From Linanthus parryae (Eukaryota; Streptophyta; Magnoliopsida; Ericales; Polemoniaceae), in contig JALGPY010000014.1 in NCBI GenBank assembly GCA_023055425.1, forward strand, positions 12,422,501-12,486,500: a DNA stretch of 64,000 nt. The letters run 5' to 3'. A program made the position numbers and the translations under genes. Numbering within the stretch: the stretch's first letter is position 1; each line of letters begins with the position of its first letter. The notes under the pieces are model-generated. The model searched no databases. It was not told the DNA's origin and was given only the letters and a program-made list of their open reading frames with translations. Below are positions 1 through 13,158 of the stretch, one piece after another.

Positions 1-924
1 GCTTTGCAACAATGGAGAATGCAGAGTATTTATCCAAAAACTATGAAGGGTTGCGTCCTTTCAGTAGTCGAATCGCAACTGTCACCGTCGAATCGCGCAA
101 TCACAGGACAAGCTGACGTCACGCCTAAAACCCTAAAGGCCAGACGGCACGACTCTAGGGGTTTTAGGTCATAATGGCACGCACGGGGGCTGAATTCACT
201 CATGTTTGAATTGGTGCGTGGCGGCGACGCGTATGTTGGTTTCTGCGCATGGAAGTCTATACAGCTATGAGTCTTCACGCGCAGAAAGGGGGCTAATGTA
301 GATAGTGCTTTCTAAGCTGGCAGATCTTGGCCACGTGGCAACCATCTAGCACACCATATTGTGCTCCATACACACTAGATCACCAGCCGCGCTGATCCAT
401 GTGGGGGCTGCGAGACAGGGCCCTCGCATACCACTGCACGGGACTTGTAGGGAATTAGTGGTTTGGAGGCTAGAGTAAGTCCTGTCGCGTGCGAGCCAAG
501 CCCGCACGCGACCTTTAGTAACTGCTTTTGAGAGATTTATGGCACGAGCTCCATGAACCCGGTCAATCCGGTCAAACCCGGTCAACCTCATAACGGTTCC
601 GGTATTCGCGCATAACGTGTTGTAACGGTCCCTATATAGGCGGACGAACGTGCCGTTGCGGTTAAGCTAATTAAGCCGCCATTGATGGGCGCATTAACCA
701 CACTGCAACGGTCACATTCTCCGTTATATATAGGACGTTAACCTTTCCATACAAAGGAGAACACACTAGCCATACGCGGAAGCTCTGCCAAACCTCTGTC
801 TCTCTCTCAGACATTACTACTGCCTTACTCTCTCCCTACACACAACCCAACTCTTCCTGTGCCATCTCTGATCCTCTACATACGGTGTACACAGAGGTCT
901 CCCCGCCGGAATCTCTTGTGCACA
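1..924 (+). mobile_element. 3' end of a Tat-lineage Ty3/gypsy LTR retrotransposon (copy A)
   Basis: Positions 1-296 match, in reverse complement, the internal DNA next to the 3' LTR of the complete element at 19098-34280. They end in a polypurine tract (AGAAAGGGGGCTAA, 283-296). The LTR follows at 297-924. The element therefore lies on the plus strand and its gag-pol part is off the left edge of the window. Candidate target-site bases after the LTR are CAAGT (925-929); the partner copy is outside the window. It is clearly more diverged from the complete element than that element's own two LTRs are from each other, so it is an older or different subfamily member. Confidence 0.9.
297..924 (+). 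repeat. 3' LTR of Tat copy A
   Basis: 628 bp starting TGTAGATA and ending TTGTGCACA, with TG...CA ends. It aligns end to end with the reverse complement of the LTRs at 19098-19724 and 33654-34280. Two TATA-like stretches (CCTATATAGG near 631 and TTATATATAGG near 723) are candidate promoter elements. Confidence 0.9.
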
Positions 925-2960
925 CAAGTCAACAACCAAGCAGATGAATGTCAACTAAGGATGAGGAAATCGAGATTGATGTCAATAGATAATTTAGGTA
1001 TATAACAATTTTTTCTTTGAGCTGCTTTATTCATTTGGCATCCTATTTAATGAATTTTTTTCTTATTTCCTATCAATATCTTTCTTTTTTTTTGTTGTTG
1101 TTCATGTAGTGTTCTACTGATGTGTTTCTAGCTTCTGATTTCCCTATAGTTTACGAATTTGTCTCGGGCAAGGAGTTATGCCACCGGAAAAAAAAAACGA
1201 GTCATAATAGATGCGGTGTAAAGGTGACTAATGGGTGTTGGATTGGAGAAAATGCGACCAATTAGAAGGTTTAGTTCGAAAGGATAGTGTTCTTAAGAGT
1301 GTCAGTATACAAGAGAATTCAAGTCTAAAAATGCATTTTTTTACGATGCTTCAATAAGCATCTATCGTCCCATCGTAGAGAAATAGGAGTGTTTGATTGT
1401 TACAGAGCTATAGATAGAGTACAGGAAGCGACGGGAATAACATTATCTTAACTAATATAAATCATCTAAATAAGTTAGCAGATGAGATTATGTGTGGTAG
1501 AAAACACATTTTTGTTATATAATAATCTTGTAAGCTGCTATTAGGGTCCTCTTTCAGTGTCGCAGAAATTTAAAAAAAATCTTCAATCAATTTTATTGAG
1601 CCTGTGAATATTATAAATTACTCAATGATCATTCAAAAATATCTCAAAACCCAGTCTTGTGTCATGGATGAATGCTCATGGCCTTACTTTTGGTCATGGG
1701 AGGTTGGTGTTTCAATATTACGTATAATTCAGATCTGGATATCTATACTTATATATATATAATCACGTAATAATTTGTTTGTCTTTATTGAATTAGTTGG
1801 TGATGGATTGTACTAGGCTATGGAGAAGAATGAAAATTGTAGAGGCATATGGGTGATTGTGCTTAGTAACAATTTATTTGATGTATATGCATTAATGTTT
1901 ACTGAAGGACTTCATGTTCGTAGAACATTTGTAAATACAATTCAAGTTAGAACCCACACCCAAGAAATTTATCGCTTTTACTGAAATTTATACGTAGGGC
2001 CTGTTTTGTACCAACTCAAAATCGAAATAATCTGTTGAAAGTATTCTAAGAAAATAAGATGTTGAAAATCAAAAATAGTTAAATGTTCTAAAAGTGTTTG
2101 GTATGAGCCTAATTGCAAAACATTGTCACAAAAAGAATTAAATTAAAATCAGCGCTTTAATATTAATATTGAGGTTCGCAAACAAGCACGAACTATCATG
2201 TTAGTTTCTAAACTGGAAAACATTTATGATGAATCTTGTCACTTAATTTAATAAGAAAGATTCGCAATTATCCGACACAAACTACGCCCGTCTTTTCTAA
2301 ATACTATAGTTGATCGGCTATTTTGCAATTGGGACTACCAGGTAATGTAGGTCGAAAGTGATTTACATTGTCGCTTACGTTGCATGAGAAAATGCTAAAC
2401 GACTATGGAAGCACAATTCAAAAATTAAAGATAAGAATTCAAAGAATAAGAGAAAATTATGGAACACTGGTTTAGTGCAAAGATACTGTGTTGTAATATA
2501 TCCCTACACATGAGGCAGTCTTTTAAAATGCTTAGATGCAGCAAAGATAACATTCTCAAAACCGTCCCATACACATGACCCTTCTTAAAAGTCCTCATAG
2601 AAGGAAGCAAAATGGAATTTATGCACATTCAAATGAATGTATGCAATGCTTTTAAGAGAATTAAGTTATATGTGAACTGTCCCAAGTGGTTGGTACGGAG
2701 TAGGCACATAACTGTTCAGCTTTATTTAATTGTTTATGGGTCATTTTGTTCAAAATCTTAAATCTCCATTTAGATTAATAAGAAGTCGTGTTCTCGCCAA
2801 TAACAAATACTCAGTACGATTATAGCGTGTTTTTATAGACTTATGATATAGAAGTACATTATGTGTATGTAACAAACGATCCACGTAGTTCGTGATTAAA
2901 ATATAAGTATTCTAAAAATTTATAATTAATGACACGTGCATCACACGTGCACAAAACTAG
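925..2960. other. AT-rich intergenic DNA, no gene seen
   Basis: No convincing coding frame. A short segment near 1998-2120 begins GGGCCTGTTTTGTACC and ends GTTTGGTATGAGCC, which resembles the ends of decayed hAT-type MITEs, but no target duplication was found. Confidence 0.5.
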
Positions 2961-3007
2961 TATATATATATACATATATATATACATATATATATATATA
3001 TACATAT

Positions 3008-3043
<36 letters not shown>
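2961..3043. repeat. (TA)n / (CA)n microsatellite
   Basis: Runs of TA interrupted by TACA, then an uninterrupted CA stretch, then TA again. Length polymorphism is expected. Confidence 0.95.
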
Positions 3044-5205
3044 TATAACGTGCGGTAAATCCGGAACGGATACCCGTTTCGTCCGGATCCGGGATCGTTC
3101 CGTTCCCAAGAGCAAAACGGAACGGGGATCGGAACGGTATTCACAACTATGCTCTAGCCACCGTACATCAAATAGAGTAGCTCACAAGTTTTCTAGATTT
3201 GGTATGTCAATACCAAATAAATTTATCTGGCTAGATAGTAACCCCTGGGCCCTTAAGGTTCTTCAAGATGATGTAAACGGGTGCTCCCACCCCTAACTTT
3301 ACATTTATAGAAGAAACATTTCCCCTAAAAAAAGTTTACGCGCAGTGGGGTTTGCTTCCGCAACCATTTAAGTACATATTTTATAGATTGGACGACATGC
3401 ACCAATTTATTTAAGGATAAAGCACAATAACCACCCCCACAATATGGAGAAAATAAATTTTGGTCCCCTGATGTTTGAAATATTCCACTATGTGCCCTTG
3501 TAACGGACATACCCTAACGGCTGTAATGAAAAGACATTTGTACACCTAAAATTGGATAAAAATTACACCACAATAAAAAAACCACTCTTCACCTCTCCAT
3601 TTCTAACCATAGTCGAACCTCCTAATTATAACTCCATCTATCTCTCCTTCCCTCACTCTTTCTTTCTCTCCACCACCAGAGCCAAGACCCAATCGGGAGT
3701 GTATTTGTGGATCATATATGTTATCTCCCTCTCTATCTTGCCCTTCCTCTCTCTCTCGGCCGAACCACAGCTACCGTCTGTCCGTCTTCTCCACCTCCTT
3801 CGTCGACCTCAAACCTCACTTTGTGACCCCGTCTAGTCTTGGAATCATTTGCTGTGGTAGTGATTGTTATGGTGCTGCGTGGTTGTTACACACACATATC
3901 ATGTGGGAAAAATACACTTTCAACCTTGTAGTTCTGGTTGATATGAGGCTATGACGATGAATTTCTCGAGCAAATGATTTGGGCATGTAGATTGAATCCT
4001 TGTGTTGGCGAGGAAACTCAAAGTGGTTTTGGCCACGTTAGTTGCGGCCACTGCGGATTCGTTCTCGACTATTCACTTTGAATAGATCTAAGCCTCTCTA
4101 GAACCTTTGATCTGCATATATCGTTGGTCCATCGACGGCGGTGGTTGTGTCTGTTGAGACGGAAAAATTTATGGTCGAGCCACGCCAATAATTGTTTTTT
4201 TCCATCCCTGATGTCCCTAGATGAGTTGGGTATATTGATTCGATTTTCATAAGCTATCGATTTGGATATTTCAATTCTAGATAGACCATGGTGGAACTGG
4301 TTCCTCCTTCTTTCCTTATCCCTGCGGTGACAATGTTCGGGTTGGATTGGGGGGTGTAGGTGTTAATAGTGGCAGTGAAGTCTGTATGGGTGGTTTTGGC
4401 TCAATGAAATTTTTCGTGGGTTGTTTACCGCAAGAGAGAAAGAGATGGGTTGGAGATTGAGGTGCTTGGTTGGAATGATGGCATGGGTGAGGATGGTGAT
4501 GATTCTTGGATGAACTGGGCTTCCAATATTCTATGGATTTTCTGTCAATTTCTAGCTCATATAAATTGAACAATTCTTTATGAAATTACCTGAAAGTTGG
4601 GCCATCTTACCCCCTCGAGACAATACTCCAAGTTTGATGCATTAATATTCAATTGAAACAATCAAATTCATGTCCAAATTGTTAAAGCATGCCCTATAGG
4701 CAATATTTTTATCGTGACATTCATTTAATTATAAAGGTTGTTTATTCATTGTGTTATCTACAGTGTGATATGTCAACATAATGAATTCCATAGAATACAT
4801 CTAATATTCTTAATGCATCTAGTATAGTATTATTGTTAATCATGACGACTTCAAGACATCGAGATTAGTATGTGGGTAGATTGGTATGAGATGTCAATTC
4901 TAACACATGGGTACACATTAGTATTAATGACGCGCTGGATTGACCCACCATGAGAACACTACATGGGTGTTATGTGAGTGTCACACCTGCTTCCCATAGT
5001 GACAATGGTGTTGTGATCCTATGACTTGAAGTCACTACATTCTTTAGATGTAGAGTACATGTTCTAATATCGTCAAACATCACACTGTAAAAAGGTGATT
5101 ATAAAGTCGATAAATGGACATATTATGAAACATGCTGAGAGATGTGAGTGATGTAGATATGAGTCGTCCCCCTACCACCCGATAAAAATGCTTAAGCCTT
5201 GAAGG
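3044..5205. other. Decayed repeat DNA without a recognisable gene
   Basis: Contains a segment with repeated CGGAACGG motifs (3060-3145), CT-rich DNA (3640-3830), and a stretch at 4680-5200 whose wording looks like the non-coding part of an LTR element. No coding potential is clear on either strand; the open frames at 3552-3954 and 4316-4573 are low-complexity and match no family I recognise. Confidence 0.4.
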
Positions 5206-6350
5206 TGTGATAACTCCATTTTAGGAGTTATATTCGCATTAGATTCACTATCGTTTTGCGTGATTTACGATGCATTTGAGAATGCATGTCCAAATAGAGA
5301 GAAATCTAGCATGTTGAGAGTTTAAGCATAAATGTGTAAACCGGGCATTCCGTGTGTAATTTTGAGATTTTTATTGTCACATTTGGTATTCCGGTATTTG
5401 TTTCGTGTTGTGCGTTTCAGGAACCGGAGGCTCGGGAATGTGTATTGGAGGTGGAATGAAGTTCCGAAGAACGAGAAGGCTCAAGAACATGTTGGAGTTG
5501 AAGCCGGGTGAAGAAAAGACCAAAGCATCAAATAAAAAGAGGATTTTTCCCAGACTGGTCCTACGACCTATAAACTGGTCTTAAGACCAGTTTGTACTTA
5601 GAATCTGGGCGAAATCAGCTTGAAGACCACCCGCTGCTGGTCCTAAGACCATTTCGACTGGTCTCTGCATATGAAATTTTGGGGTTCCAATGCATTTTTT
5701 AATAATTTTTGGGCAAGAAGTAAGGGGAATCGCGTATTAAATGACCTAGGGGCTGGGGAGAACTATCATTCACGTACTTGGGAGCAAAACTCATGTTGGG
5801 GGAGGAGGACGGACACGAAGAACACACGATGAAGATCTAAACTCCACCATTGGAGGGTTCTAGGGTTTGATCTATTTCTTCTTCTTCTTCTTCTTCTTTC
5901 AAATCTTGTATGGAGACACTTTTTGGCTTTGTTTGGTTAGTTTCAATTAGCTAAACACTTTTTCTAGGCGTCTCTACGAGAGCCTAGGGTTATGTAGATG
6001 AATAATTTTCAGGGTTTAGATTTTTTTCATGCTATTGATTTAGATCTATTGAATAGACGTAGTTTCTTGAATTTGTTGACGATTCTAACCTATTGACACA
6101 GTTAGAGTATGAATTGATAATCAATGAGGCTAATTTTTTTTTCATAGACATTAATAATGCTTAATGTTAATTTTTATTCTCGTTACATGTTCTTACATGT
6201 GCTTAATCCTTAGCAAGAATGGATCCGCGACCCATGGATTCGCAACACCAATATAGCTTTAAAGTAGATGTGATAACTTGTATACTTATGTTACAATTTC
6301 AGTGTTCTTGATGTTCCTAGCGTTTTTGATGATCCAGGAGAAGCATTAAA
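5206..6350 (+). repeat. Possible solo LTR or LTR fragment
   Basis: Begins TGTGATAACTCCATTTTAGG, the kind of start seen in many plant Ty3/gypsy LTRs. It carries a TTC microsatellite (5877-5899) and no protein-coding frame. The right boundary and target duplication were not found, so the classification is tentative. Confidence 0.35.
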
Positions 6351-6559
6351 TGAAGACAATAAAGTCCAAAAAATACACAAGGGCAATATGGTTTGAAGCA
6401 ATTCTATCAACCACTTTTCTAACGGAACATGACAGAAGAGTGCTAAAAACGCAACTGGGCCAAGTGTATTTTATCTGTTTGCAAAAAAGGAAAAGTATTT
6501 TATCTGTATTGTGGGGTTATTATTGTCTTTTATCATTTATTTAAACATATGAATTTCAA

Positions 6560-6929
6560 GGGTAAGTGACACTTTTACCCCCTCTAGTTTCATTTAAGAC
6601 GAATTTGAGAAACGACACTTTCAGCCCTTTAGTTTGTCGAACATCAAAAATGTAACACCCCCTATTGTTGCCCCCGTTATTCTTGAATTTGGAATTTGAA
6701 TTTTTTTTGCCCCCATGTCATGAAAATTGTACGGATTACCCAATAGTATTTTAGACTTTGTTGCATGATATGATGGTCAAATTTGTCTCTAAGATTATTT
6801 TCAGTACTTAACCCACTCCAAAACTAGGGGCGTTACAATCAGAGAGTGTAAACTACTTGACGTTCGACACACTTAAGGGGTGAAAGTGTCCTTCAATGAA
6901 ACAAGAGGGGGTAAAAGTGTCTTTTACCC
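6560..6929. mobile_element. MULE-type MITE, 370 bp, 9-bp target duplication
   Basis: The ends are inverted copies: the left starts GGGTAAGTGACACTTTTACC and the right ends in the complement of GGGTAAAAGACACTTTTACC. The 9-bp duplication GAATTTCAA flanks it at 6551-6559 and 6930-6938. No coding capacity. Sequences related to its ends (GGGTGAAAG...TCTTTTA) recur near 40280-40385, 44930-45000 and 61085-61180, so it belongs to a dispersed family. Confidence 0.85.
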
Positions 6930-7023
6930 GAATTTCAACCCACTTTTTTTTTTTTTTTTGTTCAAAAGGATAATATATAAAACACCAACCAGACCATACA
7001 ACTTAAAAGGAACAGAACAAAAA

Positions 7024-10000
7024 TTAACCAGGCTCATCGATCAGCTCTGGTTGTACATCTCTAGCATCATAATCTACTATTTCTACCAACTCTTTTGGTG
7101 AATTCCTCCTCCAATCTTCAATAGGCATTCTATGCTGGACTGCATTAGCTATCCAGTGAGCACACCTATTTGTTTCTCTCTTGTTCCAGTACAGTTTAAT
7201 CTTGGTCTGGAGTAATAAATACCAGATGTCCTCACAAATGTTTCTAGAATCTTTATCAGGAGGCTTTTTTTTAGTTGCCATCCAAACTGCTTCCTGGCAA
7301 TCATTCTCCAGGCTTTGAACATGCTCCATATTAATAATCCACTGGAGACACCATTTCAAACCTTGTAGTTCTGCATTTTTTGCAGACAATGCTACAGCTC
7401 TCCTGTACTTAATATCCACCAACTGACCTTGGTCATTTCTCATTACTGCTGCTAAAATAGCAGTTTTTGAGTGCTTATTCCAGGCTGCATCAACATTCAC
7501 TTTCACAAAACCTGGATCTGGTTTTGTCCAATGAGCCTGGGAATTAGAAATTGGCTTTCTTGTTTCTTTGCTCTTCTCTTCTGCAGTTGGCAGAGATTGG
7601 ATAAAGGTTGATCTCAAAGATATGATCTGGGCCAAAGTATCTGCTGGCTTTATAGGAATACCTTGAAATAAATGATCATTTCTTGACCTCCAAATACCCC
7701 AGCAAGTAAAAATAATTTTTTCCAGTAAGTCACCTGGTAGCTCCTTATTTTTGACTCTTTTCCTCAGCTCCCAAAACCGGCCTCCAACAGAGTGGATATT
7801 CTGTGCTTCTTGATTGGTGAGTATGCCAATACCAAACCAAGCTCCAATCACAATGAAATAAAGCATGTTCTGTGGTCTCTACATACCTGAGACAGATACC
7901 ACAAATAGGATCTCTGCATTTTCTTCTTCTTGCTAGATTGCCTCTAGTAGGTAGAGTATCTAGAAGTGTTCTCCACCAGAAATGCTTTAATTTGGGGGGG
8001 GGGAGCTTTAGCAACCAGATGTCTTTCAAATCTTCAGTATTTGCTATTGAAGAAGAGGAGCCCTTAGAACTTTCAACTAGTCTTTTCTTTTTTCCTTTTG
8101 AAGCCTAACAACAGTTTTATAGCCTGATTTTACAGAGTAAGATCCATCTTGTGACCAAATCCACACCTTTACATCTTCCTTGTTCACCATAGGAATGTTG
8201 GTTGCCAGGATTACCTTGGCAGCTTCATTGTGAAAGAGATTCACCACCACCTGAATTCTCCAACATCTGAGATGCTCATTTATAAGATCTGAAACTTTCA
8301 AATCTTCATTTATAGTATCTAGTTTGCAGTGATCTTGTAAGTTGATATCTTCTAGCAGCCATTTGTCTTTGAACACCCTGACCTCTTTTCCATTGCCTAT
8401 GATCCATTTAGAATCACTTTGCAAAATATGTCTCATTTTGAGTAGATTCTGCCACACACCACAGCTCCCCTTGCTAGGCTTTGCATTCCAGAAACTACTG
8501 TTGGGGTGATAGAAGGCTTTGAACACCTGTGCAACTAGAGAGTTCTCTTGATTTGCTATTCTCCAAGCCTGTTTGGCTAGGAGTACTGAATTGAAATGTT
8601 CAATTTCTTTGAATCCCAGCCCTCCTTCTCTTTTATCTTTTGTGACTGTCTCCCAAGCTACCCAGCAGACCTTTTTTCTTTTGGATTGTTGCTCCACCAG
8701 TAGTTTCTAACAGCTGCAGTTATGTCCTTATGTAAATAGGAGGGTAGTAAAACTGCAGACATTAGATAGCTAGGTATGGCCTGTATTATTGCTTTGATGA
8801 ATAATTCCTTCCCTCCTTGGGAAAGAAGAAGGCTAGACCACCCTTGAAGCTTTCTAGTCACTCTAGCAGTGAGCTCTTGAGCCACCTTTCTCCTACACTT
8901 TCCCCACAATAGGGGAATACCCAAATAGATAGCATCATGTGGCATGACTGGCATTTGGAGGCTCTCTTGAATTTGATTTTTGATATCAGAGGTTGTGTTT
9001 TTTGATAGTAGGAAGCCAGATTTGTGAGCATTGAGTTTGAGTCCAGATGCATCTCCAAAATTTCTCAGAAGATCCATAAAAGTTCCCACTTCCTTCTTAT
9101 CAGCTTGGAGGAAAACTATCACATCATCCGCAAAACACAAATGAGAAACATTAGGACCATTATTAGGGAGAGCAAAACCTTTGAGGCTTGAGTCTGCAAT
9201 TGCTTGGTTTATCTTCAAAGAGAGAATTTCCATGACTATGACAAAAAGATAAGGGGATAGAGGATCCCCTTGTCTTAACCCTCTTAGTGGCAAGAATTTG
9301 CTGATGACATGACCATTCATCTGTAGATTATACTGGACTGTTGAGATGCATTGATCAATTAAGCCTATCCATTGGCTATTGAATCCCAAACTCTCAAGGG
9401 CTCTTGCCATGAACTCCCAAGACACCATATCATAAGCTTTATGGAGGTCCATTTTAATAGCAAGATGAGCTGTCTCCCCACACTTTTCATTCTGAATGTG
9501 ATGAATAATGGTGCTAGCAATTTGCACATTATCAATAATACTCCTCCCTGGGACAAAAGCTGCCTGGTGTTTTGAAATTAGACCATCCAGTATAGGTTTA
9601 AGCCTATTTGCAAGAACCTTTGAAATGATCTTATACTTGAAGTTGCACAGCCCTATTGGTCTGAAGTGAGCTGGATTGTTTGGGAATTGAACTTTTGGGA
9701 TGAGGGAAATGTTAGTTTCATTGAAACTCTTCAAAATATAGCCACTGGAGAAGAAGCTAGTAACAGCATTTAACATATCCATACCTATACTGTCCCAAAA
9801 TTGCTGGAAGAAAGCTCCTTGGAAGCCATCAGGACCAGGAGCTTTCCATTTTCCCAATTGAAAAGTTGCAGCTTTCACCTCCTCCATTGTTGGTGTTCTT
9901 ACCAAATCAGTGTTCATCTCAGCAGTAATGATGGGGTTTATAGAATCAAAGTAGTCCATGGGAATGGCAGAAGCTTCAGCTTGATAGATGTTTTTGAAAT

Positions 10001-11183
10001 GCTGACTCACTAACTCTTCCACTTCTGCTTCACTAGTAGTCCAGTCCCCATTCTTCTTCTTCAGTCTTCTAACTTGATTTCTAAACCTCCTCTGGATTGT
10101 AGATGCATGGAAGAACTTGGAATTTTTATCTCCTAGTTGCAGATATTTGATCCTGGCTCTTTGCCTCCAATAGCTCTCTTCATTAGACCAGCAAATTTCC
10201 AGTTCTTGCAGTATTTGTCTTCTCATCATCTCATTATATCTGGTTTGATCTAGAAACTGCATTGATCTCAATTGTGCTGAGAGTTGATCTATCTGCTTTC
10301 TGGAATTACCCCAATTAGCTTTCCTCCAACTTTGGATGGCAGTTCTAACTCTTCTCAGCTTCTTTGTAACCACAAACATATTAGATCCATTGATAGGAGT
10401 GTTCCAGCTATCCAAAATTGCATATATGCATCCTTTTTGACTTAGCCAAGCTTCTTCCAATTTGAAATTGGCTTGTCTTTTCTTTCTTTGAGCTTCAGTG
10501 TTCAAGATTAGGGGGGCATGATCAGAACCTATGTCTGCTTCATGTAACAATGTAGCATTAGTGTGGGTAAGCTGCCACTCCACATTCATAAACACTTTAT
10601 CAATTCTCTCCATAACTAGATTCTGGGTCCTGTGATTGCACCATGTATGGTTTGGACCTTCAAACTGCATCTCTATCAATCCCAGATCAAAAATTCTCGC
10701 ATTGAACCTGTTTACTCTCCAGCTTTCTACTGCCCTGCCTCCTTGCTTATCTTGATAGCAACCTATATCATTAAAATCTCCCAATATGCACCATGGTTCT
10801 TGGACATGTTGGCTAATAGATTTCAAATCCTTCCACATTTCCTTTTTAACTTTTTCTTTAGGGTTGATATACACAAATGTCCACACTTCTGCTTTGTCTT
10901 CATAAGTAACTCTAACATGGATGATGTTATTAGACCTCCACAGCAGATCCACCTGTAAGTCCTCCACCCACCACAGTACTAATCCTCCTGACCTACCAAT
11001 TGGATCAACATAAATGGAGTTTGGAAACCTTATACTTCGTCTAATCCTCTCAAGAGTTCTTCTTTGATTCTTAGTCTCCATCAAAAATAGGAGACTGGGA
11101 CGATGGGTTCTGCACAACCCTCGTAATTGCTGGACTGTCAGGAGTCGCCCCAACCCCTGACAGTTCCAACTTATAGCTAACAT
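7024..11183 (-). pseudogene. LINE-A ORF2 (endonuclease, RT, RNase H), frameshifted
   Basis: Starts at the ATG at 11183. The first 841 residues hold an APE-type endonuclease (SWNCQGLG, METKN, GDFND, SDHAPL) and a reverse transcriptase (LIPKV, FRPIGLCN, KMDLHKAYD, GLRQGDPLSPYLF, FADD). The frame breaks at 8672-8677 in a six-base A run, continues in the frame ending at 8077, and breaks again at the A run 8088-8093. It continues through a zinc-binding motif (CGICLRYVETTEHALFHC) and shifts once more near 7830-7866. The rest is an RNase H domain with NVDAAW, NAELQGL and ENDCQEA as candidate acidic sites, ending at 7024. As read it could not make one protein. Confidence 0.92.
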
Positions 11184-12944
11184 CGATCTTGTGGCTGTTT
11201 GGGGTCAGCCACCACCACCCTGTTAGAGAGACTAGAAACACAAGATAAAGAAGTATTCAAATCTGCGATACCTTCTGCAAATATGTGAGCCATTCTGATC
11301 TCTGATTGCTTGTTATTTGGTGCAGGGAAAAGTACTTCACCATTTGCTTTCGTGCTCCTCCTAGCTTTACCTTTCCTCTTCAGAATCTTTCTCTGTGCTT
11401 TCTGTACCTCTAGTATATAGCTAGAATTGGATTGAATCTCCTGTTGTCTTTTTTTCTTTGCTATCGATCTGGTCTTCATCATCTAGAATCACCAACAGAC
11501 TCCCTTCCTCTGTTTTGCTTTTCTTTTTGATTAGGGTTTGATCTTCTTCATTGACGATCCTATTTCTCTTTAGAGATAATAGATTTTTGAAGATAGCAGC
11601 TAATGCCACATCCCTAAAGGGGTTGACGTGTACTGGTGACATGTCATTCTGATCATTTGACTCTGGTCGATTCTGCTCCGAGTGACATATTGGATCCAGC
11701 GGGTCAGATCGATTGGTTTGACTAATGTCTGGGTCGGTTCTCTGCTGTCCCATAGGAGGCCCAAGAGCTCTTATCTCCTTCCTTGTTGTGATAATGGGCT
11801 TCAGTCTGTTGCATAGGGCATCTAGTGGATCAATAGAGATTGGGCTTTGGCTATTACGTCTTATTATTGGGCTTTCCTCTGGCTCTTCAACTATGTATTG
11901 GGTTTCATTTGTTACCTCTCTCCCGGCCCAACTATTCGTTGTTGCAGTAGGTTTGTCTTCAGACAAAGCTTCCTCTTGACCTTCCGAGAATTCACAGCAA
12001 CCAATCATAGTGGGACATTTGTCCGTTTCTCTTTCATCAATCGTACCATCTCCTACCGTGGGCAGGATACAGCTGTCGTCCTTATCCATTCCTTTCGTGT
12101 CACTGGTTTGCTTCACGCGCTCATCGTCTTCAACCACCTCGTTACCTTCACGCGCCGTCACTATCTCAGCCATTCGTTTTTTCCAATACTCTGTCCCCCA
12201 TCTCCCTTCATGACGGGATTCGATCGTTTTCCTTCTTGCCTCCGGTGTCTTTGGTTCAGCTCTTAAATCAGGGTTGTAACCTGAATCAGCCCCTTGTGTT
12301 TTTGTCAAAATTTTACACTGGAAGTCAGCATGCCCTTATCTGCCACAGCGGTAGCAGAAGCTACCCAGACGCTCATATTTGAAATTTACCCATTTATCTG
12401 CCGTTGACTTGCTTTCAAGCATAAACCCTCTGGGGAGGGGGTTCTCGGCATTGATTTCTACTCTTAATCGGAAAAAAGGACGAAGGCCCACTATTCCTGG
12501 AACTACTCCCTCCATATCCACTAATTCTCCGATGGCTCCTGCAATCCGTCGGGCGTTGGTTTCTGATCTTTTCTCCGGTGGAACACCCCGGACTTGAATC
12601 CACAGCGGGCACTTTAGCAGGGCTTTGGCTTCCAATTTCTTACCCAACTCCCATTCTTTTAGGTTGAGCAAGTTTCCAGCCAGCAGCCATGGTGATTTCT
12701 CACGAAGTCTCTCATAGTCCTCCCTTTCGCTGAACTCAAAGGCAAAAACGTTCTCCTCCGGCACCTCCTCCGCGTACGGTGCTTCTACTTCGACTCTACC
12801 CCGGAGGATACCAGCCCCTGTGACTATTTTCTTCATCGTGTGTTTGCTCACCATTTTTCCGCAGAAGTATTTCCCTAGCAGAACAAATTGGTGTAGCCGA
12901 TTTATAGTTTCAGGACTATCATCAAGATCTAAACGCAGATCCAT
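11177..12944 (-). pseudogene. LINE-A ORF1 (DUF4283 plus CCHC knuckle), broken
   Basis: The ORF1 RNA-binding protein of an L1 element. The chosen start is the ATG at 12944, which opens MDLRLDLDDSPETI. A DUF4283-type domain follows and then a zinc knuckle of form C-x2-C-x4-H-x4-C. Inside the knuckle the expected CGRLGH reads CGR-stop-GH: a TAA at about 12339-12341 where TTA (Leu) would be normal. The same frame then stays open to 11421. The usual C-terminus (ending ADPKQPQDRC) is found in the next frame (11482-11177), so a 1-base shift lies near the seven-base A run at 11449-11455. The end overlaps the ORF2 start by a few bases. Confidence 0.85.
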
Positions 12945-13158
12945 AGTATTAATCGAGATCCAAAGATGTAGGGTGGATGAAATGGTAAACAAAGCAAAGA
13001 AACTCAAAAGAAACGAGGGTGTTGACAGAGAGACGAGGCTCTATGATGCAGCCGGCGGCGGAAAATAAGGGTATTAAACCCAGATAGCTCTCATCCCTAA
13101 ATTAGAGAGAGAAAACGAATGCTTCTGACTCAGGTGGGGTTCCAATTTCAACCCACTT

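Larger units (their letters stand above)
6946..13143 (-). mobile_element. Full-length L1-type LINE (LINE-A)
   Basis: A complete 6.2-kb non-LTR element on the minus strand: 5' UTR (12945-13143), ORF1, ORF2 and a poly(A) tail, seen as T on the plus strand at about 6946-6959. It is flanked by a perfect 15-bp target duplication, AATTTCAACCCACTT, at 6931-6945 and 13144-13158. ORF2 carries endonuclease, reverse transcriptase, zinc-binding and RNase H domains in the order usual for plant L1. Both ORFs are broken by a few small lesions. Confidence 0.93.

Noticed and set aside
9372..10958. Plus-strand frames of 63-108 aa within the LINE ORF2 region
   Set aside because: They lie opposite a clear reverse transcriptase and endonuclease and have no motif of their own.
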